A stretch of DNA of 64,000 nt from Plasmodiophora brassicae (taxonomy: Eukaryota > Endomyxa: Phytomyxea > Phytomyxea > Plasmodiophorida). Below, one piece after another: positions 44,901-60,260 of the stretch. Every line of letters begins with the position of its first letter. Positions within the stretch are counted from its first letter, which is position 1. Made by a program: the position numbers and the translations under genes. Location: NCBI GenBank assembly GCA_036867785.1, contig CP145417.1, positions 186,001 to 250,000 on the forward strand, given 5' to 3'. The notes below the pieces were generated by a model. That model was not told the origin of the DNA and did not search any database. It saw only the letters and a list, made by a program, of their open reading frames with translations.

Positions 44901-47000
44901 GGAACAGACATTCGATGTCGCCCGTGCGCGCTTCAGGGTCCCGCTCTACCCAGTCGGCCATGTGCTTCTGTAGCGGAATCGGCTTCAGGGCCTCCACCAC
45001 CAGCTTACCCAAAACGCGCCTCCCCGCCTGGTCGTCATTCATCCACTCCAGGCCGTTCTGGGAGAGCAGACGCCGCAGCTCGAAACGAATCGACTTGATC
45101 CGGTCGATCAGGAAGGGCAGCTTCGAGTTCATAGCCAGCTCGTTCGCTAGCAGCCTCTCGCCGCCTTGAGGTTGTGCGCCATTCTGCTCCCGAGCTGTGA
45201 GACCTCCTCGGCCATCCACGCTACGAGGTGAGCGTCCGTCATCTCCTGCTCGTCCTGGAGTCCCATCTCGTCCATCGCAATTGCCTGTCGTTCATGAAAC
45301 TTGAAGCAGTTCCGGATTGAGACTGGGCCGCGTCGTTCTCGCTCCGGCAGGTACGCCTCCGCCTCCCACGTGATGCGACAGTAGTCCGCGTACTGCTCCT
45401 CCAACTTCTTCAGTGAGCTCGGGTCCAGCCCTCCGCCATTGGCTGCTCCCCGGGCTTCAATCGTCGTGGCATAGTGCTTTGGATCTCGTCGATCGCACTA
45501 AAACCAGTTTTGTAGGATCGTGTATAGAGAACCTCAGCGTCCTCGTTCCCAGATCTCCTGATCCTTCTCCCCTTCTGCCTTCCGGCCTTCCCGCATGCCG
45601 TACGGAATCTGCCTGGTCTTAGGGCTGCCTCTCCTAGATGCTATTCTTGGTATCTGTGGCTGCGACAGGGCATGCTGCACTGCTCCACCGTCTACATGTT
45701 CCAGATCCGACCTGCCTGCTTGGGTCCGTACAATGCCTTGCGTAGCTGGCAGACAAGGTTGCTGGATCCTGGATCGGTGAACGCTTCCGGCTGTTTCATG
45801 TAGACTTGTTCGTCAGGCTCAAGTTCCCCGTTGAGGTTTATTTTATTTGTGTTTCGCAATTTTCAAGCAGGCGCCTCGGTCTCGGGTCCGAGGACCGTAT
45901 AGGATCAGCTTCCAGAACGTCAGCTTCTCCCGGCCTGGCAGTGCCGGCCTGTCACCTTTGTGCTGGGATCTCGCAAGTGGCGACTCCGGGGCGAGTGTGA
46001 GGGTCCCCGTTGAAGTACGCGCCGACTACATCAATCTGTCGTAGTTTGTAGCCGTGTTGGGCAGCTATCGCAAGCAGCAGTCATATCGATTCCTGGTGGG
46101 CGACGGGCGTAAACATTTCGTCGAAGTCAATACCCGGTCGTTGGGAAACGCCTAACTTGTACGACAAGCATGGCCTTGAACTTGTCGACCGTTCCGTCCT
46201 CTTTCGCCTTTACAGTGAAGACCCATTTGCAGCCGATTGCCTTTCGTGCGGGTGGTAGGGAACGAAACTCCCAGGTTCGGAAGAGGATTACGCGGCGCGG
46301 ACGGTGGCCGGCTTCGGCCACGAGGTTCGCCTGAAGCTTGATTTGGGTGCTTGTGCTCTGGATACAGGCGTTGTTTTCTTCTGGGCGGCTCTCGTCTACA
46401 TCCTCATGAGCACCAGGGAATGCAGATCGGCGCACGAACTGTGGACGGCTCTAACTGAAACGTACTAGAGTTCATCGATGGCGGCAATGGTCGCCGCGTT
46501 CGCGGACCTGGTCGAGAAGAAGGAGCCGCACCAAGTTCGTGCGCCGATCTGCATTCCCTGGTGCTCATGAGGATGTCGTCGGATAGTCGCAGGCTGGTCT
46601 TTGCCTTCGCCACCTTATCCTTGCTTGTCCAGTCAGCGTCTCCGTCTATCGGTCTCGGTGTATCCCTCGCGGATGCGAGACTCTCCACGTCGATGCCGGC
46701 CACACCATCGAGGCCCTTGTCCGTCAGGTAGGACGCCATGCGCATAGCCCAGACCGCGTAGTTGTCTCCTGTCAGGCGTGGAACCTTGCCAGTGTCCCCC
46801 TTGCCTATGGTGAGCCGATGGAACTTTTAATCTGTTAAGGATAGTGTATTCAGTTGAACCGTTTAGTTGAACGAATGCGTATATTGCCCCGCGTCTCGCG
46901 TCGTTCCTTCGGCTGCGGGTGCTGGAACATTCCGCCGTTGCGTGGCGTGATCGGTCGGATTCTGGGCCGCCGGCACCGGAATGTTCTGGGGTGCCGGCAT
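41970..47000 (-). mobile_element. Cluster of Ty1/copia LTR-retrotransposon fossils
   Basis: Minus-strand remains of at least two elements. Parts seen: late reverse transcriptase and RNase H (about 41980-43050, with YCDSDFAND and ARTKHIVVKYHY); gag with a CX2CX4HX4C-type zinc knuckle plus an aspartic-protease-like segment (about 43950-45480); an early reverse transcriptase piece (about 46130-46300, IGCKWVFTVKAKEDG); and a second gag start (about 46450-46860). A block of about 180 bp is present in direct orientation at 43091-43270 and 45512-45690. Inverted copies of 327 bp (43728-44054 and 45222-45548) and 42 bp (46399-46440 and 46534-46575) show internal rearrangement. A shared TTCAACTAAACGG-type block near 42120 and 46855 may mark element ends. 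All units are broken in many places and not whole. Confidence 0.85.
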
Positions 47001-47280
47001 TGGGGGTTCTGCGGTGCTGGTTGCTGGATTGCAACGTCAAAAACCTAGACGATATCGCGATGGGCAACAACGTCTCAGTCATCAGGGCTCGACGACGCAT
47101 ACGCGCGCGGTTCCGCTACCACGGCCGAGCCGGAACGTTACGGTGACCTGTGTCGGCAGTTCGACGCGCGACCCGTGGCCAGTGGGAGCTGCATGCCGGC
47201 ACGCCACGGAGAAATGCTAATTCGGCCGATGGCGCTCTGCTAAACTTGGGTGCAGCCGTCAGCGACGCGTGCCCGAGTCG
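47001..47280. other. Short intergenic region upstream of the COG1/Vps51-like gene
   Basis: Nothing recognised. It separates the retrotransposon fossils from the next host gene and should hold that gene's promoter. Confidence 0.4.
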
Positions 47281-49089
47281 ATGACGAAGCCGCCGCCGGT
47301 GCAGGACGGGTCGTTCGCGGCGCCCGAATTTAACGTGGACCGGTTCCTGTCGCGGCACGCCGACCTGGCTGCGCTGCGGACGTCGCTGGTGGCGACGAGC
47401 GCCGCCGTCGACGCTGCGCTCCGACGCAAGGTCGCGGAACGATATACCGATATCGTGCAGGCGAAACGCGCCTACGGGTCGCTGTTCGACGATCTTGACC
47501 GGATTCAGACGTCGTTGACAACGTTCCGCGACGAACTCGCCGAGTTTCCATCCATCGATGCCGGCGACACCGCGAACAACGCTCCGCTCGATGAGTTATC
47601 GCCCAGGAGTGACAAACCTGCTTCCGAATCGCGTTCCAGAATTGTCGTGGAGTGCAGGGCGCTGATCGACGAAGGGCAGCTGGCCACGGCTGTGGATCGT
47701 ATCGTAACGCATCGTCAGTCGGGTGTCAATGATCCCGATCTGAACGTGGAAATCGAGCGGCTCGCTGATCTGCTCTCACGACAGCTGCAGGCCAGGACGA
47801 CCAACGACGATGACAGAGACCGCATATATGCGCTGTTGGTCCACCTCGGACTCGAACGCGTCGCCATGGACTCGTTCCTGGAGTTCCATTCGTGGTCCCT
47901 CGACGGAATTCGCCGTTCCATTGACCATGACGTGGGCGAGGCGGCGAAAGCGCTCACGAACGCGATCTCGGAGGCCTTGGTCTGCTTTCGCAAACGGTTC
48001 CCAAGGCGTTCGCCGTCGTTCCTGAAGTGGGCCGTTACCGAGGTCAACGCGTTCGGTCAGGCGCTGGAGGCAAGCCGTCTTGGGCAACGCGGGTCCCTTG
48101 ATGAGATCGCGTCAGCGATCTCGCAGGTCGTGGTCCGGTTCCCGTGCCTGCGTCAGCTCGGTGCGAACCTGGGCCCGGTGCTTGAGCCGTCTCTGGAGGA
48201 CCTGGTGGGTCTCGGGCTGCATCGTCGACTGCAGGTCGAGAAGGCCACACTGCAGGCGGTGATCGACAGCGACAGGTTCGAGGTGCCGCCATCGGACAAG
48301 TCGTTCATCACGCAGGTCGACAAGCGCATGACGTCGTTATGGCACTCCGTCATGCTCGTCCCCGTGTTCGACACGTTCCGACCCAGATTCGTCCAGGAAG
48401 TGTCTGGCCTGATCCGGGAACTGTCCTCAATGGTGGCCTCGCGAATCGTCAACGATTCCGGCCTGTCCGACATACAGGTCCTGAACGCCATCGCTGACCT
48501 GAACACGCTCCGGCACCTGGTATTCGACGACGCCGACAAGGTCGGTCGGGTTATCAACGACGAGTGTCGGGAAGGTGTTCGTTGCGATGTACGCGACGTT
48601 GTCACCTGGTGCACGTTGGGCCTGCCGCGACGCTGGGTGGATTCGCTTGCGCCGACCTGGCCCGTTGCTGGAGGTCCGTTGGTCCCTTCGAAGGACGTCC
48701 TGGCGCTGATCGACGCCATGATGCAGTTCAAGACATATATCGTCGATCGAAGGTGGATGAAGGCGCCGTTGGCACGACGAACGATCCGGTTGGCGTTCTG
48801 CGAGGTCGTTCGTATCATGTCCAGTGCGGACAAGCTCGGCAACAGGTCGTTGGACGAACCGGGGTTCCATCGCGCCTGCCTCGATGTCGAACTGTTGCGA
48901 TCTGTCCGGCCCGCGTTCGTCGACGAACCCGACGCCTGTGTCCAGCAGGTCGAACGCCTCCTGGATCGCACCATTGCTCGTTGCCGGGGCAACCACGACG
49001 ACCTCCCTGACGCTTTGCGGGATCGCATACGATCCACCGTCGAAGATCTCGCCGAGCGATGGGCACTTGATCCTGTTCCTGCCGCATAG
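47281..49089 (+). CDS. Vesicle-tethering complex subunit of the COG1/Vps51 type
   Basis: A single exon encodes 602 residues; 47281 is the first ATG in the frame. The N-terminal helical region FNVDRFLSRHADLAALRTSL followed by ALRRKVAERYTDIVQAKRAYGSL has the form of the COG1/Vps51 signature: a hydrophobic start, then a long coiled coil in which a (V/M)xxRYxDIxxA motif anchors the complex. The remainder is all-helical with few motifs, as expected of CATCHR-type tethers. Animal COG1 is nearly 1,000 residues, so this is a short version or a different member (Vps51, COG2). COG and GARP complexes capture vesicles at the Golgi. The assignment to the superfamily is fair, to the subunit weak. Confidence 0.55.
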   Translation: MTKPPPVQDGSFAAPEFNVDRFLSRHADLAALRTSLVATSAAVDAALRRKVAERYTDIVQAKRAYGSLFDDLDRIQTSLTTFRDELAEFPSIDAGDTANNAPLDELSPRSDKPASESRSRIVVECRALIDEGQLATAVDRIVTHRQSGVNDPDLNVEIERLADLLSRQLQARTTNDDDRDRIYALLVHLGLERVAMDSFLEFHSWSLDGIRRSIDHDVGEAAKALTNAISEALVCFRKRFPRRSPSFLKWAVTEVNAFGQALEASRLGQRGSLDEIASAISQVVVRFPCLRQLGANLGPVLEPSLEDLVGLGLHRRLQVEKATLQAVIDSDRFEVPPSDKSFITQVDKRMTSLWHSVMLVPVFDTFRPRFVQEVSGLIRELSSMVASRIVNDSGLSDIQVLNAIADLNTLRHLVFDDADKVGRVINDECREGVRCDVRDVVTWCTLGLPRRWVDSLAPTWPVAGGPLVPSKDVLALIDAMMQFKTYIVDRRWMKAPLARRTIRLAFCEVVRIMSSADKLGNRSLDEPGFHRACLDVELLRSVRPAFVDEPDACVQQVERLLDRTIARCRGNHDDLPDALRDRIRSTVEDLAERWALDPVPAA

Positions 49090-49381
49090 TGACGACCAGC
49101 GCTATAACGTGCTGTCTGCCTACAACTAGTACTTATTATTATACGCGCCACGTGGTACCGCTGTGCCTATGCCCTCAACGGGAATTGAACGCTGTATCCA
49201 GTCCCCTTTGTGGGTTCTGTTGAAGAATGCCCGCTTTATCGGTATGTGAGATCCGCCTCGCACGGGTCGCTGGACTGGAAGCAGCAGCAGCAGGTCATGT
49301 GTGCTGGGCGATAGAGTAACAATAATTCGGTCGCCGCGGTTCGAACGTAATCGTGTATGTGCTTCAGGAGTGCATGCCGTC
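49090..49381. other. Convergent intergenic region
   Basis: Between the stop codons of the tether subunit (+) and UBE2D (-). It contains AT-rich stretches near 49130-49140 that could serve polyadenylation. A T-arm-like string near 49180 was examined and does not fold as a tRNA. Confidence 0.4.
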
Positions 49382-50565
<1,184 letters not shown>

Positions 50566-50625
50566 CCCATAGGAGGCGCCGTGCGGACAGCCGGTATATA
50601 GGGCCCGCGGGCGCACGACAGGCGG
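50566..50625 (+). promoter_or_regulatory. U2 snRNA promoter, copy 2
   Basis: The same CCCATAGGAGG block and TATATAG spacing as upstream of copy 1, offset by 16,101 bp. A few substitutions are confined to the bases around the TATA box. Confidence 0.6.
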
Positions 50626-50813
50626 CAACCTTCTCGGCCTTTTGGCTAAGATCAAGTGTAGTATCTGTTCTAAGACTCGTGACAAAGTCTTCCGGTCTAC
50701 AAGACCGTCTTGTCATGATTATTTTTACAGCCGGGGCTCTGGGCTCTGGCTTGCTATCCCAGCGTCCGTACGTGACCTCTGTATTGCAGTACAGCAGAGT
50801 GTCGCGGGCACCC
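50626..50813 (+). ncRNA. U2: U2 spliceosomal snRNA, copy 2
   Basis: Identical to copy 1 over the 5' domain, including the branch-site recognition sequence and Sm site. A few substitutions fall in the 3' half: GGGCTCTGGG instead of GGGCGCTGGG, and CCCAGCGTCC instead of CCCAGCGCTC. These lie on both arms of one stem. The pairing there becomes imperfect (a T-C opposition and a G-T wobble), so copy 2 may be a slightly decayed or differently expressed gene. The duplicated block spans 50566-50835 and includes about 20 bp after the RNA, which may be a 3'-end signal. Confidence 0.9.
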
Positions 50814-50839
50814 CCCTCCAATAATTCAAATCGAATGGC

Positions 50840-52668
50840 CTGTTTCCGTAGGCGTCTGGCATCCCTTGACCCCAAGGCAGCCCGGCCTCTCAAATTTAAA
50901 CTTCTTTTAATTTTGGGGTCTCAAAATAGTCAGGTAACGGTGCTCGTGTGCCGTCGTGCGAGATCATTGACGTTTTGATCGGCCAGCTTCTGTGGCGTCC
51001 TGGGCAAATGTCACGTTTCCAGCTTGATATTGGCACTGGCTCGAGTTACTCTGCGACCCTCAACGAGGCGAACCTGTTCCAAATGGTACTCCGTCACCCT
51101 GCCCGGGGATGCCGTTCCGGATGGCCGCCTTTGCGGTCAATGGTGCGAAGGTTGTCACCGGGTATTCGATGCTTGGGTGCGCTTCGGATGTTAAAGACGC
51201 AACGTTCGGGCGCATTTAGTGTGCGTCCAACTTCCTGTCACTCGCATCTTCGCTTTGTCGCCAATGGGCTTTCTCGATTGCATTCGATGGTGCATTGTGC
51301 GAGGGCACTGGCTGTATCGATGTGCGCTGCAACGCTGGTCGGATGCAGAATCGACCTGTCATTGCCGCTCCGATGTTCGATTCACATACCGGCGAGTCCA
51401 TGTTCAACATGTTGTGCCAGCTCTTCGATGTTCTAAGTCCGACGTGGACGAGATGCATGATAGGCAGTTCGGCCGACGGTACCACTAATATGGCAGGTAA
51501 CGATAAAACGTGGGACTCCTAAGCACCATCTCATTTCGATATTTCTATTATAGGCCGAATATCAGGCGTACAGACTCGATTACAAGCGGTGGCACTTCCT
51601 GGGTTTGTGCGAATCTGGTGCTACTTGCATCAATTGCACTTGTTCCTGCAAGGCTCCTGTCGATGGAGGCCAGTTCTACCGCCAAGCAACTGCTATTTAA
51701 TCGAACCTCAGACGGCAGTATACGCTGATTGGCGAGGTATGTGAGACTTGCCCAGCGCTGTCCAAGACACGATGGTCGTCAGTGGCCTGCTTGATGCTCC
51801 ATCGCAGCGCTGGTGGTTGACAACCTCAGCGTTGAACGTCGTCGCTGTCATCGCAAGCGAAAGGGTTGCCGGTTTCAGGGCAAGGAGGCGCTTCTTGGCA
51901 CCAATTCGCTGAACGGGGTGCGCTCTTCGATCAGGTAAAGCAGCTGGGGATCGCGACTGAATCTCGCCCGATGGCCGGTATACGTATGGGCGAGTTGCTG
52001 GATACGGTTGCCGTCGGCCAGTGGAGCTTTCTGAAGGACGCCCTGAAAAGATGGGTCAAGGCCTCTTTGAGGTGGAGGCGCTTGAAGACATGGACGTCGA
52101 CGACATTGACTTCACGGTGAACTCTGCGGCGACGTTGCTGTTGGCGATCGTTGCGAAAGATGACACTGTGGCAGAGAAAGTCACCGTTCCAGTACTGCCC
52201 CATGAGCTCGTAAATAATCAAGAAGCACCAGGATCGCCTGTTGACGAGCGGGTCCGACGACGATGTCACCAAGATTGTCGCACAGCATCAGGCACTGAAC
52301 GACGTACGGGACAGCAGTCCGAGGATGCGAACTCGACTCTTCCGCTGCGATGGAGAGTGCACCACGAAATCAATGTCATCGGCGTCCATGCCTTCAAGCG
52401 CCTCCACCTGAAAGAGACCTCGATCCATTACCATCCCTTTCAGATCGTCTTCTGGAAGCTCCACTGGCCGACGACAACCGTATCAACAAACTCGTCCGTA
52501 CATAGACCGGTCGTAGGGCGAGATTCAGTCGCGAACGCCAGCTTCTTCACCTGATGGAAGAGTCCACGTAGTTCAGCGAATTGGTGCCCGAGAAGCGCCT
52601 CCTTGCCCTGACACCGGGCAACCGTTTCGCTTGCGATGACCGCGACGACGCTCAACGCTGAGTTTGTC
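50840..52668 (+). mobile_element. hAT-type DNA transposon relic with a fold-back duplication
   Basis: A plus-strand segment (51220-51500) reads WAFSIAFDGALCEG, then a block resembling VPMFDxHTGExMFN, and MIGSSADGTTNMAG. After a probable intron it continues TRLQAVALPGFVRIWCYLHQL (51570-51640). This order (an Asp in a DGA-type strand, HTGE, S-x-DGA-x-NMxG, RIWCxxHQL) is that of hAT-like transposases. The catalytic region is interrupted and no full frame exists. Downstream, 51819-52125 and 52354-52668 are inverted, diverged copies of the 3' transposase region around a 228-bp spacer. Stops lie in both arms. Terminal inverted repeats were not located. The whole is inactive. Confidence 0.65.
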
Positions 52669-52858
52669 CCTGAACCGTAATACCGTGTCTTCCGGCACTA
52701 TACTGACTGAACTAAGGCTTACCCGCCCAGGCATCCCACGCGATTGGTACCCGTCGCCCGCCATAACGGTTGTAGCGCGGCAACGGTTCCTCAGCGAACG
52801 TCCTGGATGTCGGCGCCGGTGTCAAGACCTACACGCTGACCAAGAAGTCGAATATAGT

Positions 52859-54547
52859 TTAGAAGAAGGCATGGGAGATAAGCCACGATAGGAGCGCGAC
52901 GAACAAGCACGACCCGAGCAGCTGTTTGTGCGCCAGCCATCGAAGATTGATAGGCTTGCCGAGAGCCTGCCCGATGATATCAGACGCGAAATGCAACGGG
53001 CCGATCAAGACCCGGAACTCATCTTCCGTGGGTGGCAGGTCCCAGGACGACGTGCCCAGGAACGGGACGTCCATCTTGGAGCATACGGCAACGCCCTGAC
53101 GAAGGAGATCGCGATTCTCGCCCGGGTCGGCACCATCAGCCACCGGCTCAGGACACGGCGGGATGGGTTCCTGCGCGCGAACACGCCCGACGACATCCTT
53201 CAGGCGATCCTGCGGGATCTTGCTGACCTCGATCAGGAATATGCGTTCGAGATCGCCCTGAACCGCCCTTAGTGCAGTGGCCGCCTCTGGACCAGCGCCG
53301 TCTTGAGAAACGCAGACGGCTGCCCATAGTTGCAACGCGTACTCGAAGGTCAGCGTCGACGGCGAGCGGAACGGGACGTAGTCGGTCGGCGGTGCGATCG
53401 ACAGCGACTGGAAGCGTCGCCAGTCGACCGATGCTTGCGAGTACAGCAACCCGAACTTGGCTTCGCACGCCAGCAGCATGTCGATCACGTCCTGCTGGGC
53501 GAACTGCTCCAGGACGCGATGGACGGCTGTCATCGACGACGCCGACGACCGGTTGACGTGCACGGCGGACGACAGGTACTGGGACAGCAGCACCGAGTAG
53601 AAAGGCAGCTGCATTTGGACGAAGGAATCCCATTGGGCGACTGGTTGAGGGGGGACGGCATGTCGCCAGGGCTTGACCCAGAACAGCCACAGGTCAGCGA
53701 CGCGACCGGACATGGCGTCGATCCGGGACAGGGGCCATCGGGACAGCGCCGCGAACAGGAACCGGAAGAGCGGCCCGCGAACGAGGTCGAGCAGCTCGAA
53801 GGGCGCCGAGTGCAGGAGCAGGTGGCCGAGCAGCGTGACGACATGGGAGAAGAGGGCGTCGGGCGGGACGGCGAACTCCACGTCGGACGCGTCGCACGTG
53901 AACGCCGTCAGCCACAGTTCGGCGGCGATGGACACCATCTCCCGGGAGCGTTCCATCTGGAAATCGACGACGATGGCGGACTCGGACCAGAGCGCCGTCG
54001 CGGGCGACTTCGGGATCAGCGCGTCCAGCAGCTGCCTGAGGAACTCCAACGCGAACCCGGACGTGGACGACGATGAGGCGCGCGCGTAGTACTGGGCGAC
54101 GCTGATGAAGAAGTGCTCGAAGATGTTGACCTCGACCGAGTCGTTGTGGAGCGCATGCGAGGACGCCAGCCAGGAGACGTCATCGCCGGCGAGCACAGCC
54201 GACCGGATCGAGGGCGGCAGCGCCGTCAACGGCAGACGGTACTTGGGCGGGATCTGGATATCAAACAGGATGTAGAACAGGACGCCGTTGACGGGCGACA
54301 GTAGAGCGGCGAGGGCGTCCTGCGACGAGGGGCCTAGGTCCATCCAGCAGGGCGACTTCTGCGGGGCGAACGCCGCCTCGACGCAATCGACCAGGAGGTC
54401 GTGCAACTGCGCCAGGCGCTCCGGGCGCTGGACGAGCGCGCGCAGGCACCGCACGACCGCCCGCAACGACGCATCGGTGCGGGCGCCGTCCACCGCGGCC
54501 CGCGCCTCGTCGATCAGCGTCATCTCCTGACGCACGTCGAACACCAT
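52859..54547 (-). CDS. SMPD4: SMPD4 / neutral sphingomyelinase-3 homologue
   Basis: A single exon encodes 562 residues from the ATG at 54547 (another in-frame ATG lies at 54523). It is a helix-rich protein. The most telling stretch is VADLWLFWVKPWRH followed by W-D-S-F-V-Q and LPFYSVLLSQYLSS, which matches the W-x-x-(Y/F)-I-x-P-W-R-(Y/H) block and following helix of SMPD4. Earlier, FEHFFISVAQYYARA and FALEFLRQLLDAL also fit. One transmembrane helix ends the protein (LLGSCLFVALLSWLISHAFF), as in SMPD4, which is a tail-anchored ER/nuclear envelope protein. Human SMPD4 is about 860 residues, so this version is compact. Its enzymatic status in other lineages is debated, and the annotated name does not prove sphingomyelinase activity. 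Confidence 0.75.
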   Translation of the reverse strand: MVFDVRQEMTLIDEARAAVDGARTDASLRAVVRCLRALVQRPERLAQLHDLLVDCVEAAFAPQKSPCWMDLGPSSQDALAALLSPVNGVLFYILFDIQIPPKYRLPLTALPPSIRSAVLAGDDVSWLASSHALHNDSVEVNIFEHFFISVAQYYARASSSSTSGFALEFLRQLLDALIPKSPATALWSESAIVVDFQMERSREMVSIAAELWLTAFTCDASDVEFAVPPDALFSHVVTLLGHLLLHSAPFELLDLVRGPLFRFLFAALSRWPLSRIDAMSGRVADLWLFWVKPWRHAVPPQPVAQWDSFVQMQLPFYSVLLSQYLSSAVHVNRSSASSMTAVHRVLEQFAQQDVIDMLLACEAKFGLLYSQASVDWRRFQSLSIAPPTDYVPFRSPSTLTFEYALQLWAAVCVSQDGAGPEAATALRAVQGDLERIFLIEVSKIPQDRLKDVVGRVRAQEPIPPCPEPVADGADPGENRDLLRQGVAVCSKMDVPFLGTSSWDLPPTEDEFRVLIGPLHFASDIIGQALGKPINLRWLAHKQLLGSCLFVALLSWLISHAFF

Positions 54548-54775
54548 GACGACGGCGACTGCGCGACGGAGTTCGCGATCCTAATAATAGCGTCGCCCTG
54601 CGCCCCTCGTTGCACACGACACCACGCGGGGGCACACCGCTGACCGTGTAGGCACCTAGAGCAGTACGGTAAAGGTCGCACATGGAACGCATCGGGTGCT
54701 CCAGGAGGGCTAATGGTCGATTTAGTACTTCGCTTCGGACATCTGGACAGGGTGGCGCCCCATGGGTAGCCTCGA

Positions 54776-58626
<3,851 letters not shown>

Positions 58627-59005
58627 GGTGGTCGCGTCGATGGCGATGCAGACCGAGTCGCTGCCCTGCGCCCGGCCGTCGATTGGTTCACAACACACGC
58701 GGATCAATTTCGGCAAATCGCAGTCTGCCGTTCTCCGCGACTCGCCTCTGTTTGTCCCCGTGCCACGCCCACGGCTCCCGCTGCCACGTCATCCTGCGGA
58801 CACCGCCAGCCGCGAAGTCGACCCGGATAATAATATTCCCATCTGTGGCTTCGACAATGGGCAGTCCAAATGGTTCGACTGCGATGACCGTCTACGCCTT
58901 GTAGGCACGTGTTTGGTCGAACGTGACCGGCGTACAAGTGCTGCCATCGACCTCAATCGGAGTGCGCCAACCTGAGTCGTCAGTTACGATTTTGGCGTTT
59001 CGGCA
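58627..59005. other. Divergent promoter region between SERCA and MED8-like genes
   Basis: Both genes start at its edges. No TATA box or repeat stands out; one AT-rich patch lies near 58830. Confidence 0.4.
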
Positions 59006-59640
59006 ATGGATAATCCGCTGGACGCGTATCTTCGCGGGCTGCGTGCCGATGCTGCTGAGCTCAGCGTGGCGTTATCGAAGGTGAACCTCGAAGGGCCGGG
59101 CCCCGAACGACAATGGTTGCCTTTGTCGCCTTGTTGGCACCGCCTGTCGTGTAACGAACAATCGCAGGCCGGCGTTGCTGTCGCAGTTCCTGCTGATCAC
59201 GAGCAAGCTGAGCAGTATCACCCAGGATTTGATTGGGTCCGGTATCGAACGCGAGCTGGCGTCCGGGTTTGTGTTCGTCCCGACCGTCGATAATTTCGAC
59301 CCAGCACAGCTCATTCGTGTGAAGCCGATCACGGAAGTCGAGGATCAGGCGCAGGCCCGCCTTGCGGAATTCGATCGCGACGATGACATGGAGCGCGACG
59401 ACATCACACTATCTGTAATCCCACCTTGTTCGTCCGCTGAACGGCATCTGATTTGTTCCATGCCAGGATCGCTTGCAGGAATTCGCCTCGTCGTGTTCCG
59501 AAGTGGTGGAGTCCATCCTGAAGGTGCCTGCTGCGAAATCGACTGGTAGTACTGGTTCGGCTAGTGTGTCGGTTGTCAGTAACGACGAGAGCGTTCGGGC
59601 CCTCGTGTCCGCCTACCAGCGTGGTGAGTCTCTCCGATAG
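59006..59640 (+). CDS. MED8: Mediator complex subunit 8-like protein
   Basis: Exons 59006-59115, 59168-59414 and 59467-59640 (introns 52 nt each) encode 176 residues. A helical start (MDNPLDAYLRGLRADAAELS) leads to LLSQFLLITSKLSSITQDL, the MED8-type helix. After it come FVFVPTVDNFDPAQLIRVK and EVEDQAQARL, resembling the VIPLVLSPD...EVEEQ segment of MED8. The last exon ends in TAG at 59638-59640. A GTGAGT sequence just before it offers an alternative splice to more 3' sequence (about 59690-59868), so the C-terminus is uncertain. MED8 sits in the Mediator head module and contacts TBP and other head subunits. The similarity is modest, hence the confidence. Confidence 0.55.
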
Positions 59641-60260
59641 AGCAATATATTATTCACCGGTCATCGTCACAAGAGCAATCGCTGTTGTGGAAACGATGAA
59701 CGCGACTGGCGTCTCGAAACCAGATATCGCGTTTGAAGGTCGTCGATACTCGCTTGTACGTCGCGTGGCAGTCGGGGTACGCTCGAGTCGTCTTCCTGAC
59801 ATCGATTCGCCTGTGCGTCTGTACGGTCAGCGCATACGAAATCGCGAGCTTTTCGCTGCGAAGGTGTAACGCTTCGCACGCATCGTCGACAGTGGAGCTC
59901 TCATTTATGATGAAGACGGCAGAGACTTCTTCGGCGAATACCGCCCAATCTTCTTCAGGGTTCGCTGATGCGCCTTCATCAACGTCGCATCCAACTGGAA
60001 CATGACGTCGTTCGAAAATACATGTATCGCCTGCGGCGGCTTCGTCGTTCCCCGCGCGTATCGCCGGCAGGATCGCCGCGCGTGACACCACCAGTGTCCA
60101 GCGCCCCGACATCCGCCAGTGAGCATGCAGCCATCCAAATGAAGCTACACCGCGGCAGCCAGCACGCCGACGTCAGTGAGCCCTGCAGCCAACACTGTCG
60201 TGCAGACTGCAGTTCGGCATGTTGCGTGACTGGATCGGCGGCGGTCCCCCGTTCGAACGT
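59641..60260. other. Intergenic or unassigned coding region
   Basis: Open frames exist on both strands: minus 59654-60112, plus 59733-60005, and a possible MED8 extension ending at 59868. No family motif, signal peptide or repeat decides between them. Part of it may be an unrecognised small gene. Confidence 0.3.

Noticed and set aside
49170-49200. Possible minus-strand tRNA T arm near the tether subunit 3' end
   Set aside because: The stem does not pair and no D arm or acceptor was found.
59654-60112. A minus-strand gene of about 150 residues
   Set aside because: No motif, and equally plausible frames exist on the plus strand; evidence is insufficient.
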